Assembly (NCBI GenBank): GCA_043747875.1
Contig: JAYTOI010000155.1
Span: forward strand, 1 to 64,000
Source of the DNA: CADEED01 sp043747875
Lineage (GTDB): Bacteria > Pseudomonadota > Gammaproteobacteria > Steroidobacterales > Steroidobacteraceae
DNA length: 64,000 nt
Direction: 5' to 3'
Shown piece by piece: positions 6,175 through 14,975 of the stretch (the first letter of the stretch is position 1; each line of letters begins with the position of its first letter). The notes under the pieces were generated by a model. It worked only from the letters and a program-made list of their open reading frames with translations, was not told where the DNA came from and searched no databases. Both the position numbers and the translations under genes were made by a program.

Positions 6175-8877
6175 GTGAAGGTCAACGATCGCAATCTGAT
6201 CAAGCGCCAGTATGTCCGACTGAAGCGATGGCTGACGCTGGGCAATCTCGGCATCGCCCCGCGACTGATCATCGCATTCGCATCCGTGGGTGCGTTGGCG
6301 GCGGTCGCCAATTTCATGGTCGAGAACAGCGTCGCCAGCCTCGAGCGGCAGCGCAATGTGGCGTTGGAGCGCAGCGCGCTCGACTCGCAGGCGATCAGCT
6401 CGCTGCGCCAGTCGATGGGCCGTGCCCAGACCGTGGTGAAGTCCGCCGAGCTGTTGAGCGCGCTGAGCGTGTTCGAACGTGCGGTCCAGGAGCATGCGGA
6501 TGCGGATTCGCGGGAGTCGGCGGCGCGCCATGCGAAGGCCCGGGTCGCGCTGAATAGCGCGCTCGCCAGGCATCTCGACGAGAGTAGTTCGACGTCGCCG
6601 CAACCATTGCTGCGTCTCGTGAATGCGCACAAGAAATCCGCCGATGCCCTGGTGGAGACGCGCCGTATCCGGCGCCAGCAGCTTTCCCGATATTCCACTG
6701 TGCTCACCAGCCTGGACGCGCGACTCACGGCGTCTATCGATCAGAGCTGGACCATCTTCGGCCGCGTGGTGGCGCGACAGCCGCTGCTCGACATTCGCGC
6801 GCGGCTCGACGCGGTGCGCGCCGGGTTCGCCGTGCCGGATGCGTTCGCTGCAAGCGGCATAGCCTCGGATTCGCTGGCCGCGGCGGAGCGGGTGTTCGCG
6901 GAGACGCTGCGCCGGCGCCAGTCGGCATTTCCCGGGCCGCAGGGAGCGGAGCTCTATTCGGCGGTCGTTGCCGACGTTCAGACGTTGGCGAACGCGCGCG
7001 TGGCATTGTTGAGCAATGAGCGGCGCCGGGTCGCCGCGGCCGCCGCCTTTTCGAGCGAGGCGCGGCAGCTCGTCGCGCTGTTGCCGACCCACTTCACTGA
7101 GGTGCCGCTCGCGGCGCAAGCCACGCAACCGGTGCCGGCACCCGCGCCTGTGCCCGCGGCGGACTCGCACCCGAGCCGTTCGGTGGTGCCGTGGATGAGC
7201 GCCGTGGTACTCGTGCTGCTGCTGTACATCTGCATCGCGACTATCTTCAGCATCGTGCGGCCGGTTCGCCGGCTGCTCGCTGCCACCAATAGATTGGCCC
7301 GCGGCGACAATGCGCGCGTGGTCGAGAGCGGCGGGATCCGCGAGCTCGACACGCTGGCCGTGGCGTTCAACTCCATGGCGCAGCAGCTCGCGACGGCGCG
7401 TGTCAGTGCGCTCGATGCACAGCATCGGCTCGAAGCCAAGGTCGAAGAGCGCACACGCCAGCTGCAGGATCTGGCGGAGCAGGATCCGCTCACGGGCATC
7501 GCCAACCGCAGGCATTTGTTTGTCGCACTCAACGAGATCCTCGAGCGTGCGCGCGGATCCGGCGAGCGCATTGGCCTGTTTTTCCTCGACATCGACAATT
7601 TCAAGACGCTCAACGACAGCATGGGCCACACCTACGGGGATCGCGTGCTGATCGCGATCGCACGCCGGCTCGAGTCGATCGCCCAATGCCACATCGAGAG
7701 CCGCGGATTCGCGGCGCGGCTGGGCGGCGACGAATTCACGATCGCCCACCCGGTCGCCGCCGGCAATGAAGCTGTACTCGCCTTCGGCGGCACCATCGTG
7801 CGCGCCTTCGACGCGCCGTTGCAGGTGGACGGTCGCGAGGTCATCGTCAGCGTGAGCGTCGGCGCGAGTGTGTTTCCCGAGCATGAACACGACGCGGAGG
7901 CACTGCTGCGCGCCGCCGATGCGGCGTTGTTCCGCGCCAAGGCACTCGGACGCAGTCAGGTGGCATTGTTCACCCCGGAGTTGCTGGCCACCGCCTCGGC
8001 GAAATTCGCGATCGAGCAGAGCCTGCGGCGCGCCATCCAGAACGATGAGTTCGAGCTGTTCTATCAACCTTTGATAGATACCGACACGCTCGACGTGACG
8101 CTGGTCGAAGCGCTGCTCCGCTGGCGCATGCCCGATGGTGGCTTCCGTTCTCCCGACGAGTTCCTGGCGGTGGCGGAGGAATCCGGGCTGATCGTCGAGA
8201 TCAGCGACTGGGTGTTGCGCACCGCGATCCGTGCCGCGGCGCGCTGGCATCATGGACCCTGGCCGGGCGCGCGCGTCGCGATCAACGTTTCGCCGCGCCA
8301 GTTTCTAGCCCATCGATTCGTGAACCGGCTCGAAGAGCTGCTGCGGGAGTTCGAACTACCGGCGCATTGTCTCGAACTCGAGCTCACCGAGTCCGTCCTG
8401 CAGACTGGCTCACAGACCATCAAGACGCTGGCCCAGCTGCGTTCCATTGGAGTCGCCATTGCGCTCGATGACTTCGGCACCGGATATTCATCGCTCGCGT
8501 CGCTGCATCAGTTGCCGCTCACGCGCGTCAAACTGGACCGCAGTCTGATCGCCGGTGTCGACGACAGTGCGCGTTCGGCCTCCATCGCCCGAGCCACGAT
8601 CGCGCTGTGCAGCGGCCTGGGTCTGAAGATCACTGCGGAAGGAGTCGAGCGGCTCGAGCAGTTCGCCGTGCTGAAGATGTACCGCGCGATCTCGCTGCAG
8701 GGCTATCTGTTTGCGCGCCCGGTGTCCGCCGACGAACTGCTGCCGCTGCTCGGCCGACTGCCGGCGCACTGCCGGGAGCTGGCGCAGCTGCTTGCTCAGA
8801 GGCCGCCAGGGCAGTTGCAGACGGTGCCGCGCGCCGGGGAACGGCGTCGTGGCGCGCTGTCGCTGGTGGTGGACTAG
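6175..8877 (+). CDS. membrane GGDEF-EAL cyclic-di-GMP signalling protein
   Basis: This 900-residue protein has TM1 near residues 26-46, a long periplasmic helical sensor (about 50-335), TM2 near 338-362, a HAMP domain, then GGDEF (motif intact near residue 517, 'RLGGDEFTI') and EAL domains. The EAL domain keeps 'VEALLRW' (about 643), the metal-binding 'LDDFGTGYSSL' (about 763) and 'KLDRSLI'. Both activities could therefore be present. The RxxD inhibitory site normally five residues before GGDEF is absent ('SRGFAA'), so product inhibition through that site is unlikely. The gene begins with GTG. It is monocistronic on this strand. It turns c-di-GMP over in response to an unknown periplasmic cue; whether synthesis or hydrolysis dominates cannot be told. 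Confidence 0.95.
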   Translation: MKVNDRNLIKRQYVRLKRWLTLGNLGIAPRLIIAFASVGALAAVANFMVENSVASLERQRNVALERSALDSQAISSLRQSMGRAQTVVKSAELLSALSVFERAVQEHADADSRESAARHAKARVALNSALARHLDESSSTSPQPLLRLVNAHKKSADALVETRRIRRQQLSRYSTVLTSLDARLTASIDQSWTIFGRVVARQPLLDIRARLDAVRAGFAVPDAFAASGIASDSLAAAERVFAETLRRRQSAFPGPQGAELYSAVVADVQTLANARVALLSNERRRVAAAAAFSSEARQLVALLPTHFTEVPLAAQATQPVPAPAPVPAADSHPSRSVVPWMSAVVLVLLLYICIATIFSIVRPVRRLLAATNRLARGDNARVVESGGIRELDTLAVAFNSMAQQLATARVSALDAQHRLEAKVEERTRQLQDLAEQDPLTGIANRRHLFVALNEILERARGSGERIGLFFLDIDNFKTLNDSMGHTYGDRVLIAIARRLESIAQCHIESRGFAARLGGDEFTIAHPVAAGNEAVLAFGGTIVRAFDAPLQVDGREVIVSVSVGASVFPEHEHDAEALLRAADAALFRAKALGRSQVALFTPELLATASAKFAIEQSLRRAIQNDEFELFYQPLIDTDTLDVTLVEALLRWRMPDGGFRSPDEFLAVAEESGLIVEISDWVLRTAIRAAARWHHGPWPGARVAINVSPRQFLAHRFVNRLEELLREFELPAHCLELELTESVLQTGSQTIKTLAQLRSIGVAIALDDFGTGYSSLASLHQLPLTRVKLDRSLIAGVDDSARSASIARATIALCSGLGLKITAEGVERLEQFAVLKMYRAISLQGYLFARPVSADELLPLLGRLPAHCRELAQLLAQRPPGQLQTVPRAGERRRGALSLVVD

Positions 8878-9144
8878 AAAGGGTCACTGATCTCTGCTTC
8901 GAGATCTGAGGCAGGCAGCGCCGTGCCAGCAAGGCCGGGCGCTGCACCGGCGTTGGCGAACGCCATCTTCGCGGCGACCGGGCGGCGCCTGCGCAAATTG
9001 CCGCTGCGGAACGCCTGAGCGCCCCGCGAACCTCGGAAAAACCCCTTCGCGGGACCACCGCGTTCAGGTGCCGTTTGGTTTCGGATTCAGCCTGAGTTAA
9101 TGGGCGCGCCGGCAATCTGGCATCACTCGCAGCGGTGGTGTCCG

Positions 9145-9561
9145 ATGAACTCCAAGAACCTTGTCTCGCTCCTTCCCCTTCTCATGCTCACGGGCTGCGT
9201 GAGCACCCAGCATTGGACCGCCGCCGGCGGCAATCGCGACGCGGGCATCGTCAAGCTCTCGTATCAATACCCTGAATCCCAGCCGGTCGAGCTCAGCGAC
9301 GCGCAGGCCGAGCAGCTCGCCGACAACCGCTGCAATGTGTGGGGCTACGCGCAGGCGGATGTCATACCGGGCCAGGTGCGCGAATGCGGCGGGACGGACG
9401 GCGGTCGCTGCAGCCTCTGGACGGTGACGCGCGAGTATCAGTGCAGCGGCGATGCCCTGACGGCGCGGCAGGCGGCCCAGCAGGGGGCCCACCCGACCGC
9501 GAAAGGCAGCGCGGAAGGCAACGTCTCGGCGCGTCTGACTCCGTACCGCGTGGCTCGATGA
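9145..9561 (+). CDS. YecR-like lipoprotein
   Basis: The 138-residue protein has a lipoprotein signal with lipobox 'LLMLTGC' and a mature domain with conserved-looking 'VELSDAQAEQLADNRC' followed by 'GTDGGRCSLWTVTREYQCSG', the cysteine-rich pattern of the YecR-like lipoprotein family. Family members are outer-membrane lipoproteins, some regulated with flagellar genes in enterics; no flagellar gene is nearby here. The start at 9145 puts the charged N-region directly before the hydrophobic core; in-frame codons upstream add no signal-like sequence. It stands alone, 267 bases after the c-di-GMP gene, and that gap shows nothing recognisable. Confidence 0.75.
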   Translation: MNSKNLVSLLPLLMLTGCVSTQHWTAAGGNRDAGIVKLSYQYPESQPVELSDAQAEQLADNRCNVWGYAQADVIPGQVRECGGTDGGRCSLWTVTREYQCSGDALTARQAAQQGAHPTAKGSAEGNVSARLTPYRVAR

Positions 9562-9689
9562 TGCCGGCATACACACGAGTCCTTCGAGCATCGGAATTTC
9601 TGGCGATATGCACCAGATACTCAGCTCTGATCCGGCGATTCCGTGGGGCAATCTACGGTGCATCCACGTGAATCGCCGGCCATATCTAA

Positions 9690-10046
9690 ATGGGTGCAAT
9701 AAGGCCGCTGGTCTGGGTCGCGAGCAGTCGGAACGATCTGCTCTCGCTACCTCCGCCGGTGGTGGCTGAGCTCGGCTATGGGCTTTTCCTCGCGCAGATC
9801 GGCGAGCCTCACGAAGCGCGCCGAGTGCTCAGCGGATTCGGCAATGCGTGCGTCGTGGAGCTCCTCGCATCGCGACGCTCGGGCACGTATCGCGCTGTGT
9901 ACTCGGTTCGCTTCGCTCAAGCGATATTTGTCCTGCATGTCGTTCAAAAGAAGGCCCGGCACGGCATCGCTACACCGAAGCAGGACCTCGACCTGATCGC
10001 GGCACGGCTGTGGCGCGCAGCCGAACTCGCGCAGGAGCTGGAATGA
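9690..10046 (+). CDS. HigB/Gp49-like RelE-superfamily toxin
   Basis: The 118-residue protein matches the phage-derived Gp49/HigB-like toxins: N-terminal 'LVWVASSRNDLLSLPPPVVAELGYGLFLAQIGE', central 'VVELLASRRSGTYRAVYSVRFAQAIFVLHVVQKKARHGIATPKQDLDL'-type core with the basic residues 'SGTYRAVY' and 'QKKARHG' expected for an mRNA interferase. It overlaps the next gene by four bases (ATGA at 10043-10046), the toxin-first order typical of HigBA systems. It probably cleaves mRNA at ribosomes when freed of its antitoxin. Confidence 0.85.
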   Translation: MGAIRPLVWVASSRNDLLSLPPPVVAELGYGLFLAQIGEPHEARRVLSGFGNACVVELLASRRSGTYRAVYSVRFAQAIFVLHVVQKKARHGIATPKQDLDLIAARLWRAAELAQELE

Positions 10047-10393
10047 AGAAGCGCACCAGACCTCTGGTCGGGCACGAGTACGAAATCGGCAGCGGCAACG
10101 TGTACACGGATCTTGCGGTTGCCGATCCGGAGTCGATGCTCGTCAAGGCCCAGCTCGTGACGAAGATCGCAGAGCTGCTCCTCGACCGTGATCTCACTCA
10201 AACCGAGGCGGCCGCACTGCTCGGCATCGCGCAGCCCAAGCTGTCCAATCTGCTCAAGGGCCGTTTTCGCGGATTTTCGGAGCGCACGCTCATCGACTTC
10301 CTCACCCGCCTCGGCAGCGACGTGGAGATCGTCGTGCGCGCCGGCGCCCGCAAGCGGGGCCGCGGGTCGGTGTCCGTGACGTTCGCGCGCTGA
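10043..10393 (+). CDS. HigA-like XRE-family antitoxin
   Basis: The 116-residue protein carries a Cro/cI helix-turn-helix at about residues 48-80 ('LTQTEAAALLGIAQPKLSNL', followed by 'LKGRFRGFSERTLIDFLTRLG'), the HTH form seen in HigA partners of Gp49-like toxins, and an unstructured basic C-terminus. It starts inside the toxin's stop (ATGA), implying coupled translation, and should neutralise the toxin and autoregulate the pair by binding upstream of 9690. Confidence 0.88.
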   Translation: MKKRTRPLVGHEYEIGSGNVYTDLAVADPESMLVKAQLVTKIAELLLDRDLTQTEAAALLGIAQPKLSNLLKGRFRGFSERTLIDFLTRLGSDVEIVVRAGARKRGRGSVSVTFAR

Positions 10394-10407
10394 CCCTGTG
10401 TGACCAA

Positions 10408-12102
10408 CTATCTGTCCAGCGGCACTTCCAGGTAGCTGCCGCTGAGGATCTTCAGCTCGAGCGGCTCGCCCGCATCCTTCACGGTCTCATCGCTCACGTC
10501 CTTGCCGGTGCCATAGTTGACCTGCGCCATGGGATGTTTGTTGACGTCCAGGAGCACGAGCAAACTACTGCCCGGGTTCAAGCGCTTGCTGACCAGCGTG
10601 GTCTCGAATGCGATGTCGGTCGGCTTGCCGGGCGTCAGCAGCCTGCGCTGCGTAGGATCGTCCCCGTAGCTCGCGCGCTGCAGCGCATAGCCCAGGTGGA
10701 ACAGCGTGCCGTCGGCCAAACCCTCGTAGACAGCGACCCCGAGATCGAAGTCCTGCTTGTTGATGGACACCGTCAGCTCGCCCGTGAACGCGCCGCTGAC
10801 GACGGCGCCGTCCTTGAACGGCTCGGTCACGAAGATCGCCTCGGTGGGCAGCTGCAGCTTTCTCTGCACGATGGGCGCGGGGTACGAATGGAAGTTGTGG
10901 AATTGCACGCGGTCGGTGAAATCCACGGTGTGCGTGACGAAGCTGTTGGCCGCCGGTGCGGCGGCATTCAGCGCCATCAAGTCCCCGCGTGGCTCTTTAG
11001 AGAAATACAGCCGCTTCGAGGTCGTGTGCATCGCCGCGAGCGTGGGCACGTGGCGCCATTCGTTCGCGCCCATGACCTCGTAGTTGATGCGATCTTCGAG
11101 CAGCGCGGGCTTCGGGCCGCCGCGCAGCACGTAGTCCATGAACGCCATCTTGAGCTCCTGCGAGTCGATCTTGGCCGCGGCGTCGATGGTGTAGTCGCGC
11201 AGCTTGTCGGGCTTGTTGCGCGCGTGCGTGCCGGAATGGTCGTACGGCCCGATGACCAGATAGTGCTCCGCGTGGCGCCGGCGCTTCACGTGCTCCTTGA
11301 GATAGTGCAGCGCGGAGATCTGCCCGTCATCGTAGTAGCCGGTGATGGTCAGCGCCGGGATGCCGATGCGCGCGTACTCTTTTCCGTACGGCACCATGCT
11401 CTGCCAGTACGCGTCGTACGACGGATGCTGCAGCCAGCGCTGCAGCCAGGGGTTCGGCGTGCCGTCCATGGCATCGATCTGGCGAAATGGCCGATCGCTG
11501 GTGAACCAATTGCGCGTGAGCTCCCACCAGCGCTGGCTGTCGGCGTAGATCTTGTCGTCCAATAGTTTGTTGTTGGTGACGTAGAACGCCCAGGCGTAAT
11601 TCGCGTTCACGAATACGTTGTTGTACATCGGCAGGCCCTGGCCAGGGATCGCCGCGGCCGAAACCGCGATGCCCTTGAGCGCGGGATGCGGATACTTCGT
11701 GGCCGCCCATGCGGTGAAGCCGCTGTAGCTGCCGCCCACCATGCCCACTTTGCCGTTGCTCCAGGGCTGGCGCGAGATCCAGGCGATGACTTCGCGCACG
11801 TCGCGCGCATCGTGCTCGTACGGTACGGGCGCTTCGGGGCTCAAGCGCTTGCCGCGCACGTCGGCCACGACGCCGGCGAAGCCGCGCGCCGCGAACTCAC
11901 CGGCCTGTTGCCGGATGACGTCCGGATTCGCGTATATGTCGAACACGAGGATCGTGGGTAGCTTGCCCTTGGCGCCGACCGGCAGCTCGACCGTGGCGGA
12001 CAGCGTGGCGCCGTCCTTGGTCTTGATCATCACGTCATCGGCGTGAACGACCAGCGAGAGCAGTGGGAGGGCGAGACAGACGAGGGCGCGCGCGGTTTTC
12101 AT
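10408..12102 (-). CDS. secreted CocE/NonD-family alpha/beta hydrolase
   Basis: The 564-residue protein has a signal peptide (MKTARALVCLALPLLSLVVHA) and the X-Pro dipeptidyl-peptidase/cocaine-esterase architecture: an alpha/beta-hydrolase core with nucleophile elbow 'VGGSYSGF' near residue 125, a helical cap, acid in 'GYYDDGQ', catalytic His in 'GPYDHSG', and a C-terminal jelly-roll domain (about 380-564) ending 'SGSYLEVPLDR'. Enzymes of this family cleave esters, amides or Xaa-Pro dipeptides, here in the periplasm or outside. Its stop lies 14 bases from the convergent antitoxin gene. Substrate cannot be inferred from neighbours. Confidence 0.9.
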   Translation of the reverse strand: MKTARALVCLALPLLSLVVHADDVMIKTKDGATLSATVELPVGAKGKLPTILVFDIYANPDVIRQQAGEFAARGFAGVVADVRGKRLSPEAPVPYEHDARDVREVIAWISRQPWSNGKVGMVGGSYSGFTAWAATKYPHPALKGIAVSAAAIPGQGLPMYNNVFVNANYAWAFYVTNNKLLDDKIYADSQRWWELTRNWFTSDRPFRQIDAMDGTPNPWLQRWLQHPSYDAYWQSMVPYGKEYARIGIPALTITGYYDDGQISALHYLKEHVKRRRHAEHYLVIGPYDHSGTHARNKPDKLRDYTIDAAAKIDSQELKMAFMDYVLRGGPKPALLEDRINYEVMGANEWRHVPTLAAMHTTSKRLYFSKEPRGDLMALNAAAPAANSFVTHTVDFTDRVQFHNFHSYPAPIVQRKLQLPTEAIFVTEPFKDGAVVSGAFTGELTVSINKQDFDLGVAVYEGLADGTLFHLGYALQRASYGDDPTQRRLLTPGKPTDIAFETTLVSKRLNPGSSLLVLLDVNKHPMAQVNYGTGKDVSDETVKDAGEPLELKILSGSYLEVPLDR

Positions 12103-12322
12103 AGGGGCGCAGTTTAACGGGGGCGTTTAAGAGCCGCAGCATGTCGATTCTCGACCGCATCCCCGGTCGTCCACCCGCGACTGGCCTGCCGGTCGGCACG
12201 TCGCAAAAGCCCGCGCAGGTCGGCGAGCTGCCGCCAGACGTGCCCGTCATGCGGCCGAGCGCGCGTTTGCATTAAAGTGCGCGGATGCAATCGCCCCACG
12301 ATTTCAGCGTCCACTAGTCCCA

Positions 12323-13009
12323 GTGAATCCCCTGCACGAAATGATCCGGCGGCTGCCGACCGGCGTCGAATTCCTCTTCGTCATCACCTGGGCGTTCGGT
12401 CTCGAGATCTTCACGGCCATCCTCGCGCTCGGCGGCGCCGTGCCGGAAGGCGCCGACGCCCAGTTGACGAACGACCTGCTCGTGTCATTCCTGGCAATGA
12501 AGTCGGTCCAGTTCGTGGTCATCATGTGGTTCCTGCGCGTCCGCGGCTGGAGTCTGGAGAAGTTCGGCCTGCGCTTTTCCTGGCGCGAGACGCTGGCCGG
12601 CGTCGCCTTGTTCGCGGTGGCCTATCTAATGGCGGCAGGCAGCGAGAAGCTGGTCGCGACGTTCCTGCCCGCGCAGGCGGCGGCGCTGATCGCGCGCGCG
12701 CCGCAGGTGGATGCCGGGTTCAGCATGCAGCTGCTGTATGTCACGGCCACGGCGCAGGGGATTTTCGAGGAGCTGTTCGTCGTGGGGTACATCGTCACCG
12801 CGCTGGCACCCGTGCGCGGGCTGTGGACGGCGATCAACGTGAGCACGGTCGTGCGGCTGCTGTATCACTTGTACGAGGGCCCGCTCGGCATCGCCGTGCA
12901 GGTGCCGCTCGGATTGCTGTTCGCGTATGTGTATGTACGCACGCGCGCGCTGTGGCCGCTGATTCTGGCGGATGTGCTGCTGAGCGCGGCGCTCGCATTC
13001 AATTCCTGA
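12323..13009 (+). CDS. CPBP-family intramembrane protease-like protein
   Basis: The 228-residue protein is mostly hydrophobic with six to seven membrane segments. The CPBP/Abi signature appears as 'GIFEELFVVGY' (glutamates near residue 148) and 'VVRLLYHLYEGPLG'. The EExxxR motif has Val where Arg is usual, so activity may be altered. Family members are intramembrane glutamic endopeptidases (Rce1-like) or bacteriocin self-immunity proteins. The GTG at 12323 is the first start in frame; ATG at 12341 is an alternative. The stop codon abuts the left arm of the long inverted repeat at 13009. The 220 bases upstream of the gene show nothing recognisable. Confidence 0.8.
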   Translation: MNPLHEMIRRLPTGVEFLFVITWAFGLEIFTAILALGGAVPEGADAQLTNDLLVSFLAMKSVQFVVIMWFLRVRGWSLEKFGLRFSWRETLAGVALFAVAYLMAAGSEKLVATFLPAQAAALIARAPQVDAGFSMQLLYVTATAQGIFEELFVVGYIVTALAPVRGLWTAINVSTVVRLLYHLYEGPLGIAVQVPLGLLFAYVYVRTRALWPLILADVLLSAALAFNS

Positions 13010-13127
13010 ATTGGGGACACTCCCCATTTCCTAGCAAAAGGGGACAGACCTCGCCGGATTGCGACCAGATTGACGAGGCACGCGAGGTCTGTCCCCTTTT
13101 GCTAGGAAATGGGGAGTGTCCCCAATT
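13009..13127. repeat. perfect 45-bp inverted repeat pair (dispersed REP-like element)
   Basis: Arm 13009-13053 and arm 13083-13127 are exact reverse complements over 45 bases, separated by a 29-base loop. Each arm contains its own small hairpin (GGGGA-CAC-TCCCC) and the string GGGGACAGACCTCG. Single copies of the same unit occur at 24875-24918 and 47583-47626. The pair fills the gap between the convergent CPBP and hydrolase genes, starting at the CPBP stop codon, so the fold could also act as a two-way transcription terminator. No transposase gene is in the window. Confidence 0.9.
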
Positions 13128-13132
13128 CTTCC

Positions 13133-13996
13133 TCACGCCACGCGGCGCGCCGGATCCTGCAATTCCCGAAATCGCGAATTCCGCTTCTGCTCGCGCTCGA
13201 TGATCAGCTCCTGATCGCGTGCCCAGTCGAGCGCAAACGACGCCACTTCCTGCCAGCCACTCTGCGCGACGATGAAGTGCGTGCGGTCCGGGAATTCCTT
13301 GTACTCGGTGATTGCCGAAGAGTGCCGATAGGCCTTTACATTCGCCTTCACGATGGACGGCGGAATCAGATGGTCCTGTGAGCCGGCGATCATGAGCAGC
13401 GGTCCGCGGTTGTTGCGCTCGACGTTGATGCGGGTTTCGGCGAACGGATTGAAATTCGCGAGCTCCGCCTGGAACAGCACGTGGTCCGGTCCGGGTACCG
13501 CGTACCGCTGGTACATGTGGAACGATTCCTCGCGCGACGCCGTGTTCATGAACGCGTAGTGGAACTGCGAGGGCGTCAGCGGCACGCAGCGATGGTTGTT
13601 GCGGAAATTGATAAGCTGCGGCGTGACCACTCGCATCGTGGTGAAGGGAAGTTTCCAGATGCCCTTGATAGGGGCTGATGCGATGGCCACGCCGCAGGCG
13701 CCAAGACCACGGTCCAACAAAGCCTGAACCACGAGCCCTCCGAAGCAGTGGCCGACGAGGATCGGCGGGCTGTCGAAGTCGAGTATCAGCTTCTCGTAGT
13801 GATCTACGATCTGCCTGACCCCGACATCCGCGTACCCTTCGGGCTGGCGTCGAAGCGCGCGAATGTCGCGTTCCATACCCGGCCAGCTCGGCGCATACAC
13901 GCCGTATCCGAGCTCGCTGTAGTGGTGCGCCCAGTATTCGAAACTGAGCGGCGTCATCCACATGCCGTGAATCAGGACAATGTTGTTAGTGCCCAT
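13133..13996 (-). CDS. alpha/beta hydrolase with a cysteine at the nucleophile position
   Basis: The 287-residue cytoplasmic protein has the fold's signatures: oxyanion 'VLIHGMWMTP' near residue 8, nucleophile elbow 'LVGHCFGGLVVQAL' near residue 80, acid 'IAGSQDHLIPP' near residue 205, and His in 'DRTHFIV' near 240. The elbow carries Cys rather than the usual Ser (G-H-C-x-G-G), as in dienelactone hydrolases, so it may favour particular esters or be a weak enzyme. The start has the hydrophobic first strand immediately after it. It is convergent with the CPBP gene across the inverted repeat, and 101 bases downstream of the pair of unknown genes at 14098-14846. Confidence 0.85.
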   Translation of the reverse strand: MGTNNIVLIHGMWMTPLSFEYWAHHYSELGYGVYAPSWPGMERDIRALRRQPEGYADVGVRQIVDHYEKLILDFDSPPILVGHCFGGLVVQALLDRGLGACGVAIASAPIKGIWKLPFTTMRVVTPQLINFRNNHRCVPLTPSQFHYAFMNTASREESFHMYQRYAVPGPDHVLFQAELANFNPFAETRINVERNNRGPLLMIAGSQDHLIPPSIVKANVKAYRHSSAITEYKEFPDRTHFIVAQSGWQEVASFALDWARDQELIIEREQKRNSRFRELQDPARRVA

Positions 13997-14097
13997 GGCT
14001 TCTCCACAAACGAGTGGGAAAGATAGACGAAGCGCTGTCGTTGTCCAGCGACAGCACGTTGGTAGTTATACCTAAGACCGGGGAAGTTCTTAAGTTG

Positions 14098-14457
14098 TTA
14101 GGTGCGGGGCATGGCGGAACGGCGCGCCGATATTTTGACGTTGCACCCACGTCGGGGTATTCCCGCGAATCCAGTGGCCTGACACAGGGCGGCGACGTCT
14201 CTCCAGATGCCCATCGGCGACCGGCCCCGCAATAGATCGAGGGAACGCGCGATCTCCAGTCGCTGCCCGTCGGTCGCGCGGACGAAGCTGCGATTGGCGA
14301 CTATGTGGATCCAGCGGCGTAGTGCCAGGTCCAGCGTCTTCCGTTCGTCTTCGCGGGCCTGCAGGACTCGTTCCAGCAACAGCCCGAGCTGGTCCCACTT
14401 CGGGAGCAGGCGGCCGGCGCCGATGAGGCTCGCCCTCAGGCGCGGCGCGCTGGCCAT
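14098..14457 (-). CDS. hypothetical protein, second gene of a pair
   Basis: The 119-residue protein is basic and helical ('DQLGLLLERVLQAREDERKTLDLALRRW' region) with no signal peptide and no recognised domain. It begins 29 bases after the stop of the gene at 14487-14846, also 119 residues and on the same strand, so the two are probably co-transcribed. The amino-acid composition is protein-like rather than the arginine/serine-rich noise of antisense frames nearby, but support is limited to that and the layout. Confidence 0.4.
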   Translation of the reverse strand: MASAPRLRASLIGAGRLLPKWDQLGLLLERVLQAREDERKTLDLALRRWIHIVANRSFVRATDGQRLEIARSLDLLRGRSPMGIWRDVAALCQATGFAGIPRRGCNVKISARRSAMPRT

Positions 14458-14486
14458 GGATAGCGCGCCCGACAATGCCGGGCGGC

Positions 14487-14846
14487 TCAGGCTTTCGCTG
14501 CCGGTGCGAGATCCGAGACCTGCGTCACCCAGTCCTCGGCGCGGATCAGCGCCGCAGCGCATGCGAGTCTGCCGGGTCGAGCGCGCAATGCACGCAGCGC
14601 GCGCTCGCGCAGATGGCCATTGCCGTCGCAAGCGTGCAAGAACTGGTACACGTCCGCGAGCCGCCTGCTGCTCACCAGGACCAAGGTGGCGCGCTCGCGA
14701 GATTGCGCGTCCACCAGGCCATTCCGGCCGCGCCGGACCTGCGCGTCGAACGCCAGCAGCAGCTCACCCGGCGCCGTCAGCAGCACGTCGACCGATTCAT
14801 CGAAACTCAGCGTCTCGGAATCGACGAGCTTGCGTACGGTCCGCAC
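14487..14846 (-). CDS. hypothetical helical protein
   Basis: The 119-residue protein has an amphipathic, HEAT-like helical pattern ('LADVYQFLHACDGNGHLRER' then Leu/Ala/Arg-rich helices to the end) and no membrane segment or motif I recognise. It is the first gene of a probable two-gene leftward unit and is divergent from the thioredoxin-like gene at 14976. A fold made of helical repeats is a guess from periodicity. Confidence 0.45.
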   Translation of the reverse strand: MRTVRKLVDSETLSFDESVDVLLTAPGELLLAFDAQVRRGRNGLVDAQSRERATLVLVSSRRLADVYQFLHACDGNGHLRERALRALRARPGRLACAAALIRAEDWVTQVSDLAPAAKA

Positions 14847-14975
14847 GAGACGCGATTCCCACGACGAAGTGGAATAGGTTGACGCAGACCTCGGCGAAGT
14901 ATCGCCCGATCCTATCTGGTTTTCCTACAGCCGGGACTTCGCGCCGGTGCGCGAATCGGCTTAACCTCGTGACTC

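Noticed and set aside
6082..8253. A 723-codon open frame on the minus strand opposite the GGDEF-EAL gene
   Set aside because: Composition is Arg/His/Gln-rich with no motifs; it mirrors the codon bias of the real gene on the other strand.
9562..9689. A possible HepT/DUF86 relic upstream of the toxin gene
   Set aside because: Only a short 'DPAIPWGNLR'-like string resembles the family; too little to call a remnant.
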